This document shows, piece by piece, positions 42,116 through 50,748 of a stretch of DNA of 64,000 nucleotides. A program made the translations under genes and the position numbers. This DNA is from SHLQ01 sp033344795 (GTDB lineage: Bacteria; Actinomycetota; Acidimicrobiia; Acidimicrobiales; SHLQ01). The first letter of the stretch is position 1. Every line of letters begins with the position of its first letter. The notes below the pieces were generated by a model. It searched no databases. It saw nothing but the letters and a program-made list of their open reading frames with translations, and had not been told where the DNA came from. The stretch is from contig JAWPMS010000001.1 of NCBI GenBank assembly GCA_033344795.1, forward strand, positions 372,001 to 436,000, in the 5' to 3' direction.

Positions 42116-42871
42116 GTGACGTCGCCACGAGATCAATTCCTCACCGTGATGGGAAGGAAGCCGGTCATCGAAGCGCTTCATGATCAGACGCTCAGCTTCG
42201 ACAAGATTCTGATCAGCAAGAGCGCTCACGGAGCAGAGATCGACACCATCAAGGGAATGGCAGCAAGTCGCAAGGCGACGATCGAGATGGTGGCAGAAGT
42301 GAAGGTCACCGCGGTAGCGAGATCCAGCCGACACCATCAGGGTGTTGTCGCTGATGTGATCGCCCCTGCGATGCAGCACCTCGAGGCCTTCTGCGAACAG
42401 CGTCGACGGGGCAAGGACTGGGCTTGTTCTGTGCTGGTGCTCGACCACGTGCACAACCCGGCCAATGTCGGGATGATCCTCCGTTCCGCCGCCGCCGCTG
42501 GGCTCGACGGCATCGTCGTTCCTCACAAAGGCACCGCCGAAGTTGGCCCCGTCGCCATAAAGGCGTCGGCGGGCGTCGCGTTTCGGGCTCCGATTCTGCG
42601 TGTCGACGACACGGTCGAAGCGCTGGCCATACTCGAAGCTCATCGTTTTGAGATCTTTGGGCTCGATGACGGCGGAGTTTCGTTGTTCGATACCGCGCTG
42701 CCCGAGCGGGCAGCATTCATCGTGGGCAACGAGTCGAGTGGTCTCTCCGCGAACGCCCGCGCTGCGTGCACTTCGATCCTCACCATTCCTTTGGAGAACG
42801 GTGTCGAGTCGCTCAACGCCGCGGTCGCCGCGTCCTTGGTCGCCTACGAGGTGCGGCGTTCCCGACCTTGA
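42116..42871 (+). CDS. SpoU/TrmH-family RNA 2'-O-methyltransferase
   Basis: 251 aa from GTG 42116. SPOUT methyltransferase with an N-terminal substrate-binding domain (about 1-75) and a knotted catalytic domain. The three family motifs are DHVHNPANVGMILRSAAAAG, IVGNESSGLS and IPLENGVESLNAAVAASLVAYE (last two split by the knot). These fit 23S rRNA Gm2251 methyltransferase RlmB or a tRNA 2'-O-methyltransferase; the exact nucleotide cannot be fixed from sequence. It starts 19 bp after ileS, so the two are likely co-transcribed. Confidence 0.9.
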   Translation: MTSPRDQFLTVMGRKPVIEALHDQTLSFDKILISKSAHGAEIDTIKGMAASRKATIEMVAEVKVTAVARSSRHHQGVVADVIAPAMQHLEAFCEQRRRGKDWACSVLVLDHVHNPANVGMILRSAAAAGLDGIVVPHKGTAEVGPVAIKASAGVAFRAPILRVDDTVEALAILEAHRFEIFGLDDGGVSLFDTALPERAAFIVGNESSGLSANARAACTSILTIPLENGVESLNAAVAASLVAYEVRRSRP

Positions 42872-42889
42872 CGTGCGCCGCGTCGGTCT

Positions 42890-43189
42890 TCAGCCGGGCC
42901 GCCGATTCTCGATCGCAACCCTCTCGTCGGTGACGGGGTGCTGCAACCAGACGGTCGAGCCCTTGAGCTCTCGTCTGATGGCATGGGCGATCTTGTACCC
43001 CTGACCGACGAACTCTTCGACGATGTCGCGGTCGCTCATAGCGCCACCAACGTCATCGAAGAAGTTGGTCCAGTCCTCCAATGCGACGAGGACCCGAGGT
43101 GACAGGGGAAGCGAGTTCGGCACGATGTTCTCCCCGGCTGGCGTCCATAGCGGAAACGCCCCGACTTCGGCTCGCAGCACCACCTCCAC
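42890..43189 (-). CDS. Small conserved-looking hypothetical protein
   Basis: 99 aa from a GTG start. Soluble, with a mixed alpha/beta pattern (VLVALEDWTNFFDDVGG, DIVEEFVGQGYKIAHAIRREL, STVWLQHPVTDERV). I recognise no family. Base composition and codon use match neighbouring genes, and no overlapping gene competes for the region. Convergent with the SpoU gene and divergent from the GGDEF gene. Confidence 0.65.
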   Translation of the reverse strand: MEVVLRAEVGAFPLWTPAGENIVPNSLPLSPRVLVALEDWTNFFDDVGGAMSDRDIVEEFVGQGYKIAHAIRRELKGSTVWLQHPVTDERVAIENRRPG

Positions 43190-43272
43190 AGGTCAAGTAT
43201 TGGACGAGACGATCCATATTCCACCTCTGTGAATGTCGATCAAGTTTGTGGCATTCGCGCCGATGGTGTCGC

Positions 43273-45435
43273 GTGGGTAAATTCGCGGGACGCGTTCTTC
43301 TGGTTTGGCTATTGATCACTGCTGCGTCCTCGTCGATCGGGGTGCAAACCGCCAACGCCGAGCACGACTGCGATCCAACGATCGATCCCTCGTGCGTCGA
43401 GACGTTTGACCCGTCGTTCTGCGACCCGTGGATCGATCCGAGCTGTGACCCAAACAGCCCCGTTCCGAACTACGACGAACCTGCGCCGATCTATTGCGAC
43501 CCGGGCTTTGACCCGTCCTGTGACCCGAGCTTCTGCGACCCCCTGTTCGATCCAACCTGCGACCCCTCCTTGTTCGAGCCGGGTCTTGTCGAGGATCTTG
43601 GCTTCTGCGACCCGCTGTATGACCCGCAATGTCTGGATACATTCGCCACGACCGTCCCACCGGCACTCGCGTTCTCCGAAGCCGCGCCGTCGATCAAGGC
43701 CGTGGTGACCCGAGCAGATACCAGCGACGACCTCGCCCTCAGCCGAATCCCACCTGGCGAGGTGGCTCCCGTCGCCGCAAGTCGCCTCGTCCTGGGACTC
43801 GACGCACTGGCCGAACTCGGCGCTTTCCGTCGGGCACCGAATCCGCGAACCAACGACGTCGTCCGAGATGTTCGCGACCAAGTACCCGCAGATGGGCTCA
43901 CCGACGATGGATACCGCTCCGAGATCGAGAGGCTTGCTGCCGACCTGCCGCTGCTCATCGAACAACTCGAGTCAGAGGGGTTGGTGGTGAGCAATGAGGT
44001 CCTCGAGGTCGCGAATGCGCTCGACGAAGACACCGTCCAAGCAATCCGAGATGGCGCCACCTCAGTAATCGACGCCAGAACCTGGATTGCAGCGCTCGCC
44101 GATCTCTCCATCCGTGGTGGAGCTGCACCAAGCGACCCCAGCGACCGAGCTGGTGACGCCGCAGCGGTGATGGGCGTTGCCTTGCTCTTCGCTCCTGAGA
44201 CCGTTGACGAAACCGACGAACCCGCGGTCGAAGAGGCTGAGCCTGCCGAAACCGATGCTGCGATTGCCCAAGTCAGCACGACAACCGCCGCTCCGGCCCC
44301 TGTCCCCGCGACCTCTCCCGTCTCGGAGCTCCCTCTCGAGGACCCCAGCACACAGGGGGATTCGAGTCCGCTCCTCCTGATTGGCGCAGCGCTCGCAGGC
44401 CTCCTTGGTCTCGTTGCGTTCCTGCTCATCCGTCGACGTTCCAGCGCGGACTCTGCAATGGCCAGTGCGGTCGCCGAAGCCACGAATCACAAACTCTCCG
44501 TCAACGATCTGCTCGACGCCAGCAGGCGCATGACCGGGTCGCTCGACGTGGGGGAGATCGCTTCGATCGCGCTTGCTGAAACCGAACGACTCGTTGCGGC
44601 CGAGGGTGGCCTGTTGGCAATCCGCAACGGCGAGGGTTTGTCACCGATTCATGTGACCCCTACGGATCTGTTTCGTCTCGATTCACTTGGCGAGAGCGGT
44701 CTGCGGCGAGTGACCGAGACCGGGCGTTCCATCTCAACGGTGGCTGTCGACGAACCGGTACTCGTCGAGGTTCCGATGGCCATGGCCGCCGTGCCGATCG
44801 TGACCGACGGAACGATTACTGGCGCGATCATGGTCGTACGAGTGGCGTCGAATCCCTTCGGGCGCCAGGACATCGAAGCGCTCGAAATGTTGGCTCCGCT
44901 CGTCGGGTCGGCGTTGCAGGCAGCCGAGGCCCACGGATCGGCTACCGCACTCGCCGACGTCGAGCCGATGACGGGCCTCAAGAATCGCCGCCGCCTCGAC
45001 CGAGATCTCGCCGCCACCGGTGGCGAGCTCGTGGCATACATCATGCTCGACGTCGATCACTTCAAGAACTTCAACGATGTCAATGGCCACGCGGCCGGCG
45101 ACGAGGCCCTGAAACGTGTTGCCTCGACGATGGCTGACGCCGTACGCCCGGGAGATGTCGTGTATCGCTACGGCGGCGAGGAGTTCTGTGTCCTGCTGCC
45201 GGCCACGACCGCTGCCGAAGCCAAAGACATCGCCGAACGCGTCCGAGCCGAAATCGAAGCGTGTGCGATCCCCGGCGAGGAGAACCAGCCGAACGGCAAG
45301 GTGACCGTGTCCATCGGTGTTGCCGACACGGCATCGAAGTCAGTTGCTGACCTCGTCGAACGCGCCGATGCCGCCCTTTACGAAGCCAAAGATGGTGGAC
45401 GCAACCGGGTCGTCGTGGATCTCACGGACGATTAG
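43273..45435 (+). CDS. GGDEF diguanylate cyclase with Cys-Asp-Pro repeat ectodomain
   Basis: 720 aa from GTG 43273, which opens a clean signal peptide (GKFAGRVLLVWLLITAA ending TANA). Residues about 34-120 carry five CDPxxDPxC units (CDPTIDPSC, CDPWIDPSC, CDPGFDPSC, CDPLFDPTC, CDPLYDPQC) and ten cysteines. A helical, acidic region (about 125-300), a Thr/Ala/Pro linker and a single membrane helix (about 366-388) follow. The cytoplasmic part is a GAF domain (about 405-555) and a GGDEF domain (about 563-720) with the active-site motif RYGGEEF and DVDHFKNFND. It should make cyclic di-GMP in response to an external signal. No RxxD inhibitory site is obvious. Confidence 0.92.
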   Translation: MGKFAGRVLLVWLLITAASSSIGVQTANAEHDCDPTIDPSCVETFDPSFCDPWIDPSCDPNSPVPNYDEPAPIYCDPGFDPSCDPSFCDPLFDPTCDPSLFEPGLVEDLGFCDPLYDPQCLDTFATTVPPALAFSEAAPSIKAVVTRADTSDDLALSRIPPGEVAPVAASRLVLGLDALAELGAFRRAPNPRTNDVVRDVRDQVPADGLTDDGYRSEIERLAADLPLLIEQLESEGLVVSNEVLEVANALDEDTVQAIRDGATSVIDARTWIAALADLSIRGGAAPSDPSDRAGDAAAVMGVALLFAPETVDETDEPAVEEAEPAETDAAIAQVSTTTAAPAPVPATSPVSELPLEDPSTQGDSSPLLLIGAALAGLLGLVAFLLIRRRSSADSAMASAVAEATNHKLSVNDLLDASRRMTGSLDVGEIASIALAETERLVAAEGGLLAIRNGEGLSPIHVTPTDLFRLDSLGESGLRRVTETGRSISTVAVDEPVLVEVPMAMAAVPIVTDGTITGAIMVVRVASNPFGRQDIEALEMLAPLVGSALQAAEAHGSATALADVEPMTGLKNRRRLDRDLAATGGELVAYIMLDVDHFKNFNDVNGHAAGDEALKRVASTMADAVRPGDVVYRYGGEEFCVLLPATTAAEAKDIAERVRAEIEACAIPGEENQPNGKVTVSIGVADTASKSVADLVERADAALYEAKDGGRNRVVVDLTDD

Positions 45436-45443
45436 GAATCGTC
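45427..45443. terminator. Weak hairpin between GGDEF and YbaK genes
   Basis: GACGATT / AATCGTC, 7-bp stem with loop AGG, overlapping the GGDEF stop codon between convergent genes. Placed as a bidirectional terminator but lacking a U-run. Confidence 0.35.
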
Positions 45444-45451
45444 GTCCGCTG

Positions 45452-45940
45452 CTAATTATCGACTTGCTTCGCAAGTCCTTCCACTACCTCAGCTTCCGGG
45501 TGACCCGCAAGAGTTGATGGAGGGACCAGAAGCTTTCGGTCACGTGTACCACCACCGATGATGATCCGCTCGCGTGCCATCACGCGGCTGTCGATCAGAA
45601 GCGGCAGGGCTGTTGTGGTGCCAAACGGTGTCACTCCCCCGATCTGCATGCCGGTGAGATCGACGGTCTGTTCAGCCGAGGCGAAGCTGCACTTGCGCAC
45701 GTCGAGCTTCCTGCGAACAACCTTGTTCACGTCCAGCCTGCTGTCGGCCAGTACGAGGCACATCGCGAAGATTGGCGGATCAGACTTACCCACCACGACG
45801 ATCGCATTCGCCGAAATCTCTGGCGAATAGCCATAGGTCTCGCAGAACGCCGCAGTGTCTGCGAGATCTGGATCACAAGCGACAATCTCATAGGACAAGC
45901 CAAGGGCATCGAGTTGGCTCACAACCAGGTCATCAGTCAT
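45452..45940 (-). CDS. YbaK/ProX-type aminoacyl-tRNA deacylase
   Basis: 162 aa from ATG 45940; ATGs at 45982 and 45991 would add 14-17 residues of no homology. Family features are the N-terminal LSYEIVACDPDLADTAAFCETYG, the substrate-pocket Lys in VVRRKLDVRK and the GGVTPFG motif. Such trans-editing domains hydrolyse mischarged aminoacyl-tRNA (for example Cys- or Ala-tRNA-Pro). The actinobacterial subgroup is often a stand-alone protein of this length. Convergent with the GGDEF gene. Confidence 0.85.
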   Translation of the reverse strand: MTDDLVVSQLDALGLSYEIVACDPDLADTAAFCETYGYSPEISANAIVVVGKSDPPIFAMCLVLADSRLDVNKVVRRKLDVRKCSFASAEQTVDLTGMQIGGVTPFGTTTALPLLIDSRVMARERIIIGGGTRDRKLLVPPSTLAGHPEAEVVEGLAKQVDN

Positions 45941-46035
45941 CTGCGAGAAACTACCGGGGAGCAGACGATTTTTGCGTTCCATACACGCCAATCGCCGTCA
46001 GCTAACCAAACGTTGCTTGCCGCCGATGGAAACAG

Positions 46036-46338
46036 ATGCATTGGTTTGGAGGAGCGTCGTACATCACGGCCGCAGTGATTTCGTTGGCGAACGGCCAACA
46101 CCCCATGCTTGCGTTCATTGCTGCCGCGCTCACCGCGTGGTTGGCGATCGCCGTGTACGTCGAGACCCGATCCACAACTCCTGAAGTTGCCACGACCAAC
46201 GGATGGACTGGCTCCCACTCGATTCGGGCGGTCGAGACCATCAATGCCATTCGTCAGCTCGCCTTTTTTGCCGCGCTCATGCGCCTCGCCCTCGTGTTCT
46301 TCAGCTTTCTCCTGGTCACCTGGACGCTGCTTCCCTGA
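46036..46338 (+). CDS. Small membrane protein
   Basis: 100 aa. Two hydrophobic segments (about 5-40 and 75-98) joined by a polar loop (ETRSTTPEVATTNGWTGSHSIRAVE). The topology is two-pass. I recognise no family. It is divergent from the YbaK gene and followed after 84 bp by a 56-residue reading frame on the same strand. Confidence 0.55.
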   Translation: MHWFGGASYITAAVISLANGQHPMLAFIAAALTAWLAIAVYVETRSTTPEVATTNGWTGSHSIRAVETINAIRQLAFFAALMRLALVFFSFLLVTWTLLP

Positions 46339-46422
46339 CTCGTGCGCCCGATCGCTCGAGTCGGCCACGCCCTCGCCCGGTACTCTCCTGATAGGCGGAA
46401 GCACCCGCCGAAGGGATGAACC

Positions 46423-46593
46423 ATGCTGAAGAGGATTCGTAGCTTCTTTCGGAACGCATCACTGCCCACAGAGTCAAAGCCTGCGTCTTCGACGTTCGGC
46501 GCTGGCGCAGATCGCCAGCGCTCGGATCAGGAACGCACCGACAACTGGGACAAAGAAGTCGCAATCGAAAAGGGCAGGATCAAAGGCTTCTGA
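46423..46593 (+). CDS. 56-residue basic/acidic small protein
   Basis: ATG 46423 follows AAGGGATGAACC (AAGGGA ribosome-binding site). The product starts MLKRIRSFFRNASLP, continues through a Ser/Pro/Gly stretch and ends in a charged helix NWDKEVAIEKGRIKGF. It is soluble, with an amphipathic N-terminal helix that could associate with membrane. No family recognised. The good start signal and clean frame support a real gene too short for ordinary gene calling. Confidence 0.6.
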   Translation: MLKRIRSFFRNASLPTESKPASSTFGAGADRQRSDQERTDNWDKEVAIEKGRIKGF

Positions 46594-46754
46594 CCGGTAC
46601 CTCACCAGCGCCGTTTCGCTCCGCTCACGAACGTCACGCATCGAGGAGGCTCAGGTAGTCCGAAGCTGCGAAGCCGGTTCGGACGAAAATGGGTGCACCG
46701 TCCGCAGGTCGGTCGAGGAGGCGTTAGCCGACGGATCCGACCCCGCGGCGAAAG
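46594..46754. other. Gap downstream of nrdB, with hairpin
   Basis: This non-coding stretch contains a hairpin GTCCGAA / TTCGGAC (46658-46684) and short GC-rich motifs (GAGCGGAGCGAAACGG on the minus strand) that loosely recall the ileS/36 kb repeat family. I see no tRNA, promoter of note or reading frame. Confidence 0.35.
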
Positions 46755-47840
46755 CTAGAAATCGTCGTCGAAGCCGACTTCGCCTTCGACACCGGTTTGG
46801 TATGCCGAGACGGTGCGCTCGAAGAAGTTCGTGAGCTCCTGGACGTCTTGGAGTTCCATGAAGTCGAACGGGTTCTTGGCGCCGTAGACCGGTGCGATGC
46901 CCAGCTGAGCGAGACGCTGATCAGCGACGAAGTGCAGGTACACCTTGGTGTCGGCAAGGCTCATTCCCTGCACACCTTCGGCTAGCACGTCAGCGGCGAA
47001 CTGGTACTCGCACTCGACAGCTTCGTCCATCATCTCTTTGATCTGCCGTTCGAGATCGGCGTCGAACAGTTCGGGATCTTCTGCCCGAACGGTGTTGACG
47101 ACCTCGAGCGCAAAGTTCATGTGGCAGCTCTCATCGCGGAACACCCAGTTCGTTCCGGCAGCGAGCCCGTTCAGCAGTCCCTTGGACCGCAGGAAGTAGA
47201 CGTACGCGAATGCGGCGAAGAAGAACAGGCCCTCGATGCACGCGGCGAAGCAGATGAGGTTGAGCAGGAATGTCTTGCGCTGCTCGGGGGTCTCGATGCG
47301 ATCGATCTCCGAGAGCGAACCAATCCACTTGTAACAGAACTCGGCCTTGGCACGAATCGATGGGATGTTCTCGACCGCAGCGAATGCCTCGGCGCGCTGG
47401 TCATGATCGGGAATGTAGTTGTCGAGCAGTGTCAGATAGAACTGCACATGCAGAGCCTCTTCGTACAACTGACGAGACAGGTACATGCGAGCTTCTGGAG
47501 CATTGATGTGCTGATACAGATTCAGGACCAAGTTGTTGGCCACGATCGAGTCGCCCGTCGCAAAGAACGCAACGAGACGTTCGATGAGGTGGCGCTCCGC
47601 TGGCATCAGCTTGCGCTCGAGATCGACCAAATCATCGGAGAAGTCGATCTCGTCGACGGTCCACGTGTTCTTGATCGCGTCTTGGTACATCCCGTAGAAG
47701 ACCGGATAGCGCATTGGTCGCAACGTCAGGTCGAAACCGGGGTCAAGGATGTTTTGTGGACGTTGCGCGGTGAGCGGAACACCACTCGTGACGGGAACGT
47801 CCGCGAAATCGTGGTTCAAAGCGTCGTCAGTCAGGGCCAT
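46755..47840 (-). CDS. nrdB: Class I ribonucleotide reductase, beta subunit
   Basis: 361 aa. Ferritin-like radical-generating subunit of aerobic ribonucleotide reductase. The EEALHVQFY segment supplies Glu and His metal ligands and, seven residues after the Glu, the radical Tyr. ESCHMNFALEVV supplies the second Glu/His pair. The C-terminus ends in an acidic tail (GEVGFDDDF), the peptide that docks with NrdA. It lies 54 bp downstream of nrdA on the same strand, forming an nrdAB operon. Confidence 0.96.
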   Translation of the reverse strand: MALTDDALNHDFADVPVTSGVPLTAQRPQNILDPGFDLTLRPMRYPVFYGMYQDAIKNTWTVDEIDFSDDLVDLERKLMPAERHLIERLVAFFATGDSIVANNLVLNLYQHINAPEARMYLSRQLYEEALHVQFYLTLLDNYIPDHDQRAEAFAAVENIPSIRAKAEFCYKWIGSLSEIDRIETPEQRKTFLLNLICFAACIEGLFFFAAFAYVYFLRSKGLLNGLAAGTNWVFRDESCHMNFALEVVNTVRAEDPELFDADLERQIKEMMDEAVECEYQFAADVLAEGVQGMSLADTKVYLHFVADQRLAQLGIAPVYGAKNPFDFMELQDVQELTNFFERTVSAYQTGVEGEVGFDDDF

Positions 47841-47894
47841 CGTGGAGGGGTCTTTCAGGTGTTGAAGGAGGGACTAGAGATTGCAGAGCCGACG

Positions 47895-50378
47895 TCAGTC
47901 GCAGGCTTCGCAGTGTTCCGGGTTTTCGAGCGAACAAGCCAAGGCTTCTTCTTCGGTGAAGGTCTTTGGCTCGACTGCTGTTTTCGGCACTGCCTTTGGC
48001 TCTCCGCCACCATTGGTGGGAGCCGGACCCGACGCTGCGGTCGTCGTCTTGTTGATCTTCGTTGCCGGACGTGAGCGCAGGTAGTAGGTGGTCTTGAGAC
48101 CGGCCTTCCAGGCGTACATGTACATCGACGAGAGCTTGCCGATGTTCGGCGACTCCATGAAGAGGTTGAGCGACTGGCTCTGATCGATATAGGCACCACG
48201 GTCGGCAGCCATGTCGATCAGCGACCGCATTGGGATCTCCCAAGCGGTTCGGTACGTCTCGCGGAGATCTTCAGGAATGCGCACGATGTGTTGCACAGAT
48301 CCTTCGGACTGCTTGAGATCGTTGATCATCTCGGCATCCCACAGACCACGAGACTGCAGCTCGCTGACGAGGTATCGGTTGATCTGGAGAAACTCTCCGG
48401 AGAGGGTTTCTCGCTTGAACAGATTCGACACCTGCGGCTCGATGCATTCGTAGCAGCCGGCGATCGAAGCGATGGTCGCCGTTGGCGCAATGGCGATCAT
48501 GAGCGAGTTGCGCAGCCCATGCGTTGCGACCAATTCGCGTACCTCGGTCCATCGGTCGGTCTGGGTTGGCTCGATGTCCCACAGGTCGAACTGCAGATCA
48601 CCCTGCGCTGCGCGAGTGCGGTCGTAGGTCTCGTGCGGCCCGAACTCTTCGGCCAGTTTGGTCGAAGCGACGAGCGCGTTCAGGTAGATCTCCTCGGAGA
48701 TGCGTGCAGACAACGCACGAGCCTCATCGGAGTCGAAGGCGAGGCCCTTCTTGAAGAACACATCTTGGAGACCCATGAGCCCAAGACCGACCGGACGCCA
48801 CTTGTTGTTCGAGTACCCCGACTCTTCGGTCGGGTAGAAGTTGATGTCGATCACACGGTCGAGGAACGGCACCACGAGCGTGACGGTCTCCGCCAGGCGT
48901 TCGAAGTCGAATTCTTTCGTGTCGGCATTGACGAATTCGCCGAGGTTGAGCGACCCGAGGTTGCAGACCGCGGTCTCGTCCTGATTGGTGACCTCGATGA
49001 TCTCGGTGCACAGGTTCGACAGATGGACGACATTGGCGGTGCCATCATCGGATGCCATGCCCGTCTGGTTGCACTTCTCGTTCGAAGCGTCCTTGAACGT
49101 CATCCATCCATTGCCCGTCTGAGCGAGGCTACGCATCATTCGGCTGTAGAGGTCACGAGCGTTGATCTGACGCTCGTAGAGGCCCTGTGACTCGGCCTCC
49201 TCATACGCCTGGCGGAAGTCGTCGCCATAGAGGTCGGTGAGGTGCGGAACCTTCTTGGGATCGAACAGCGACCACTGCCAATCCTTGTCGACCCGTTCCA
49301 TGAAGAGGTCGGGGATCCAGTTGGCGAGGTTCAGGCCGTGTGCGCGACGCATGTGGTCGCCGGTGTTCTCCTTGAGATCGAGGAATTCCTCGACGTCTGC
49401 ATGCCAGCTCTCGAGGTAGATGCACGCGGCACCCTTGCGGCGTCCGCCCTGGTTGACCGCGGCTACCGACGAGTCGAGCGTCTTGAGCCATGGCACGATG
49501 CCATTCGACAAACCGTTCGTGCCTTCGATGAGCGAACCCTTCGAACGAATGCGGTGCCAGGCGACTCCGATACCACCAGCGAACTTCGAGAGACGGGCGA
49601 TATCGGTGTACCGCTTGTAGATGCCTTCGAGGCTGTCTTCAGGGCTGTCGAGCAGGTAGCAGGAGGACATTTGTGCATGGCGCGTGCCGGAGTTGAACAA
49701 CGTCGGGCTCGATGGCAGGTACGCAAGCGACGACATGAGGTCGTAGAACCGGATTGCCTCATCAGCATCGTGTGAAAGGCCACAGGCGACACGCAGGAAA
49801 AAGTACTGCGGCGTCTCGGTGACTTGACGCGTCTCAGGATGACGAAGCAGGTACCGGTCGTACACCGTGCGCAGGCCGAAGAACTCGAACTTGCGATCGC
49901 GATCGGTGTTGATCGCGGCGTTGAGGGCCGGTGCGTTCTCTTCGACGAACTTTGCGACCTCGTCGCCGATGAGCCCGGCCGCATGGCCAGCACGAATCGA
50001 CTCGGAGAACCACGGGATGTTCTGGTTGCGGACCTCTTTGTCGACATAGGTGGCGAGCAAGCGGGCGGCGAGTTTTGAGTAGTTGGGTTCTTCGACCGTG
50101 AACCCCGCTGCGGTGCGAATGGAGAGTTCGTCGAGTTCGCGAGTTGTTGCCCCATCGGCGAGGGCCGAGATGGTTCGGGTGGCAACACGCATTGCGTCGA
50201 CGTTGAGCAGCCCCTCTGCACATCGTGCAACGGCGTTGACGATCTTGTTCAGGTCGACGGGCTCGAGGGCACCGTTGCGTTTCTTGACCTGCATGCCGGT
50301 CGGAACCGTCGCTTCTTGCTCCGCCACTGCCCCTGCAGTGCTGAGCAGTGCCGTGCCACGGTCTTCCGTCATCGTCAT
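47895..50378 (-). CDS. nrdA: Class I ribonucleotide reductase, alpha subunit
   Basis: 827 aa from ATG 50378, which has AGGTGG upstream. A TTG at 50459 would overlap the predicted -10 box, so it is rejected. It reduces ribonucleoside diphosphates to deoxyribonucleotides. An ATP-cone (about 28-115, MQVKKRNGALEPVDLNKI) is followed by the ten-stranded barrel with AVCNLGSLNLG, the finger-loop NEKCNQ-type segment with active-site Cys and Glu, and QLYEEA-linked contacts. The C-terminal CSLENPEHCEAC supplies the redox cysteines that reload the active site. Full length, no intein. Confidence 0.95.
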   Translation of the reverse strand: MTMTEDRGTALLSTAGAVAEQEATVPTGMQVKKRNGALEPVDLNKIVNAVARCAEGLLNVDAMRVATRTISALADGATTRELDELSIRTAAGFTVEEPNYSKLAARLLATYVDKEVRNQNIPWFSESIRAGHAAGLIGDEVAKFVEENAPALNAAINTDRDRKFEFFGLRTVYDRYLLRHPETRQVTETPQYFFLRVACGLSHDADEAIRFYDLMSSLAYLPSSPTLFNSGTRHAQMSSCYLLDSPEDSLEGIYKRYTDIARLSKFAGGIGVAWHRIRSKGSLIEGTNGLSNGIVPWLKTLDSSVAAVNQGGRRKGAACIYLESWHADVEEFLDLKENTGDHMRRAHGLNLANWIPDLFMERVDKDWQWSLFDPKKVPHLTDLYGDDFRQAYEEAESQGLYERQINARDLYSRMMRSLAQTGNGWMTFKDASNEKCNQTGMASDDGTANVVHLSNLCTEIIEVTNQDETAVCNLGSLNLGEFVNADTKEFDFERLAETVTLVVPFLDRVIDINFYPTEESGYSNNKWRPVGLGLMGLQDVFFKKGLAFDSDEARALSARISEEIYLNALVASTKLAEEFGPHETYDRTRAAQGDLQFDLWDIEPTQTDRWTEVRELVATHGLRNSLMIAIAPTATIASIAGCYECIEPQVSNLFKRETLSGEFLQINRYLVSELQSRGLWDAEMINDLKQSEGSVQHIVRIPEDLRETYRTAWEIPMRSLIDMAADRGAYIDQSQSLNLFMESPNIGKLSSMYMYAWKAGLKTTYYLRSRPATKINKTTTAASGPAPTNGGGEPKAVPKTAVEPKTFTEEEALACSLENPEHCEACD

Positions 50379-50458
50379 TATTGAGCCACCTACAGCCGCA
50401 TCGGGCCGATCGAGAATTCGTCCACCAACCCCGAATCCATATTCGAGGTAGCTGGACA

Positions 50459-50488
50459 ATTACAGCGTCGTAATTACACCTACGTCAA
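50459..50488 (-). promoter_or_regulatory. Predicted sigma-70-type promoter of nrdAB
   Basis: Read on the minus strand, -35 TTGACG (50488-50483) and -10 TGTAAT (50464-50459) are separated by 18 bp. Five of six bases match the consensus at each box. The expected transcription start is about 70 bp upstream of the nrdA ATG. Confidence 0.6.
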
Positions 50489-50748
50489 GCTTAGCTTTGA
50501 GTACTTTTTGACTGAACACGCACCGTGTTGAGGTGGTGACGGTGCGGGCCAGTGGTGGCACGGGCGATCTGGCTCAATCCGCCAACAATGCCACGCTGCG
50601 TGTTTGTTACGATTGTGTTACGGCAAGAAATGTGGCGTACGTCACGTCGAATATCGACCCACAGCGGTCGACTTGGTGCTCGTCAGAAACATCAAGAACA
50701 CCAACCACACGAACAACAACGGCAGTGAACAGCTGGAAAACCACGCAT
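50460..50748. other. Intergenic region between nrdA and the FAD oxidoreductase
   Basis: About 290 bp. It holds the nrdAB promoter and an 8-bp stem hairpin CGCACCGT / ACGGTGCG (50519-50546). Short open frames here lack a ribosome-binding site and coding character. I see no tRNA, riboswitch or NrdR box that I can support. Confidence 0.4.

Noticed and set aside
46594..46754. tRNA or a third copy of the 36 kb repeat
   Set aside because: No cloverleaf or T-arm consensus, and only short GC-rich words are shared with the repeat, without the GGATCTCGGC block.
50379..50459. TTG 50459 as nrdA start
   Set aside because: It coincides with the predicted -10 box, and the extra 27 residues show no relation to NrdA; ATG 50378 has a ribosome-binding site.
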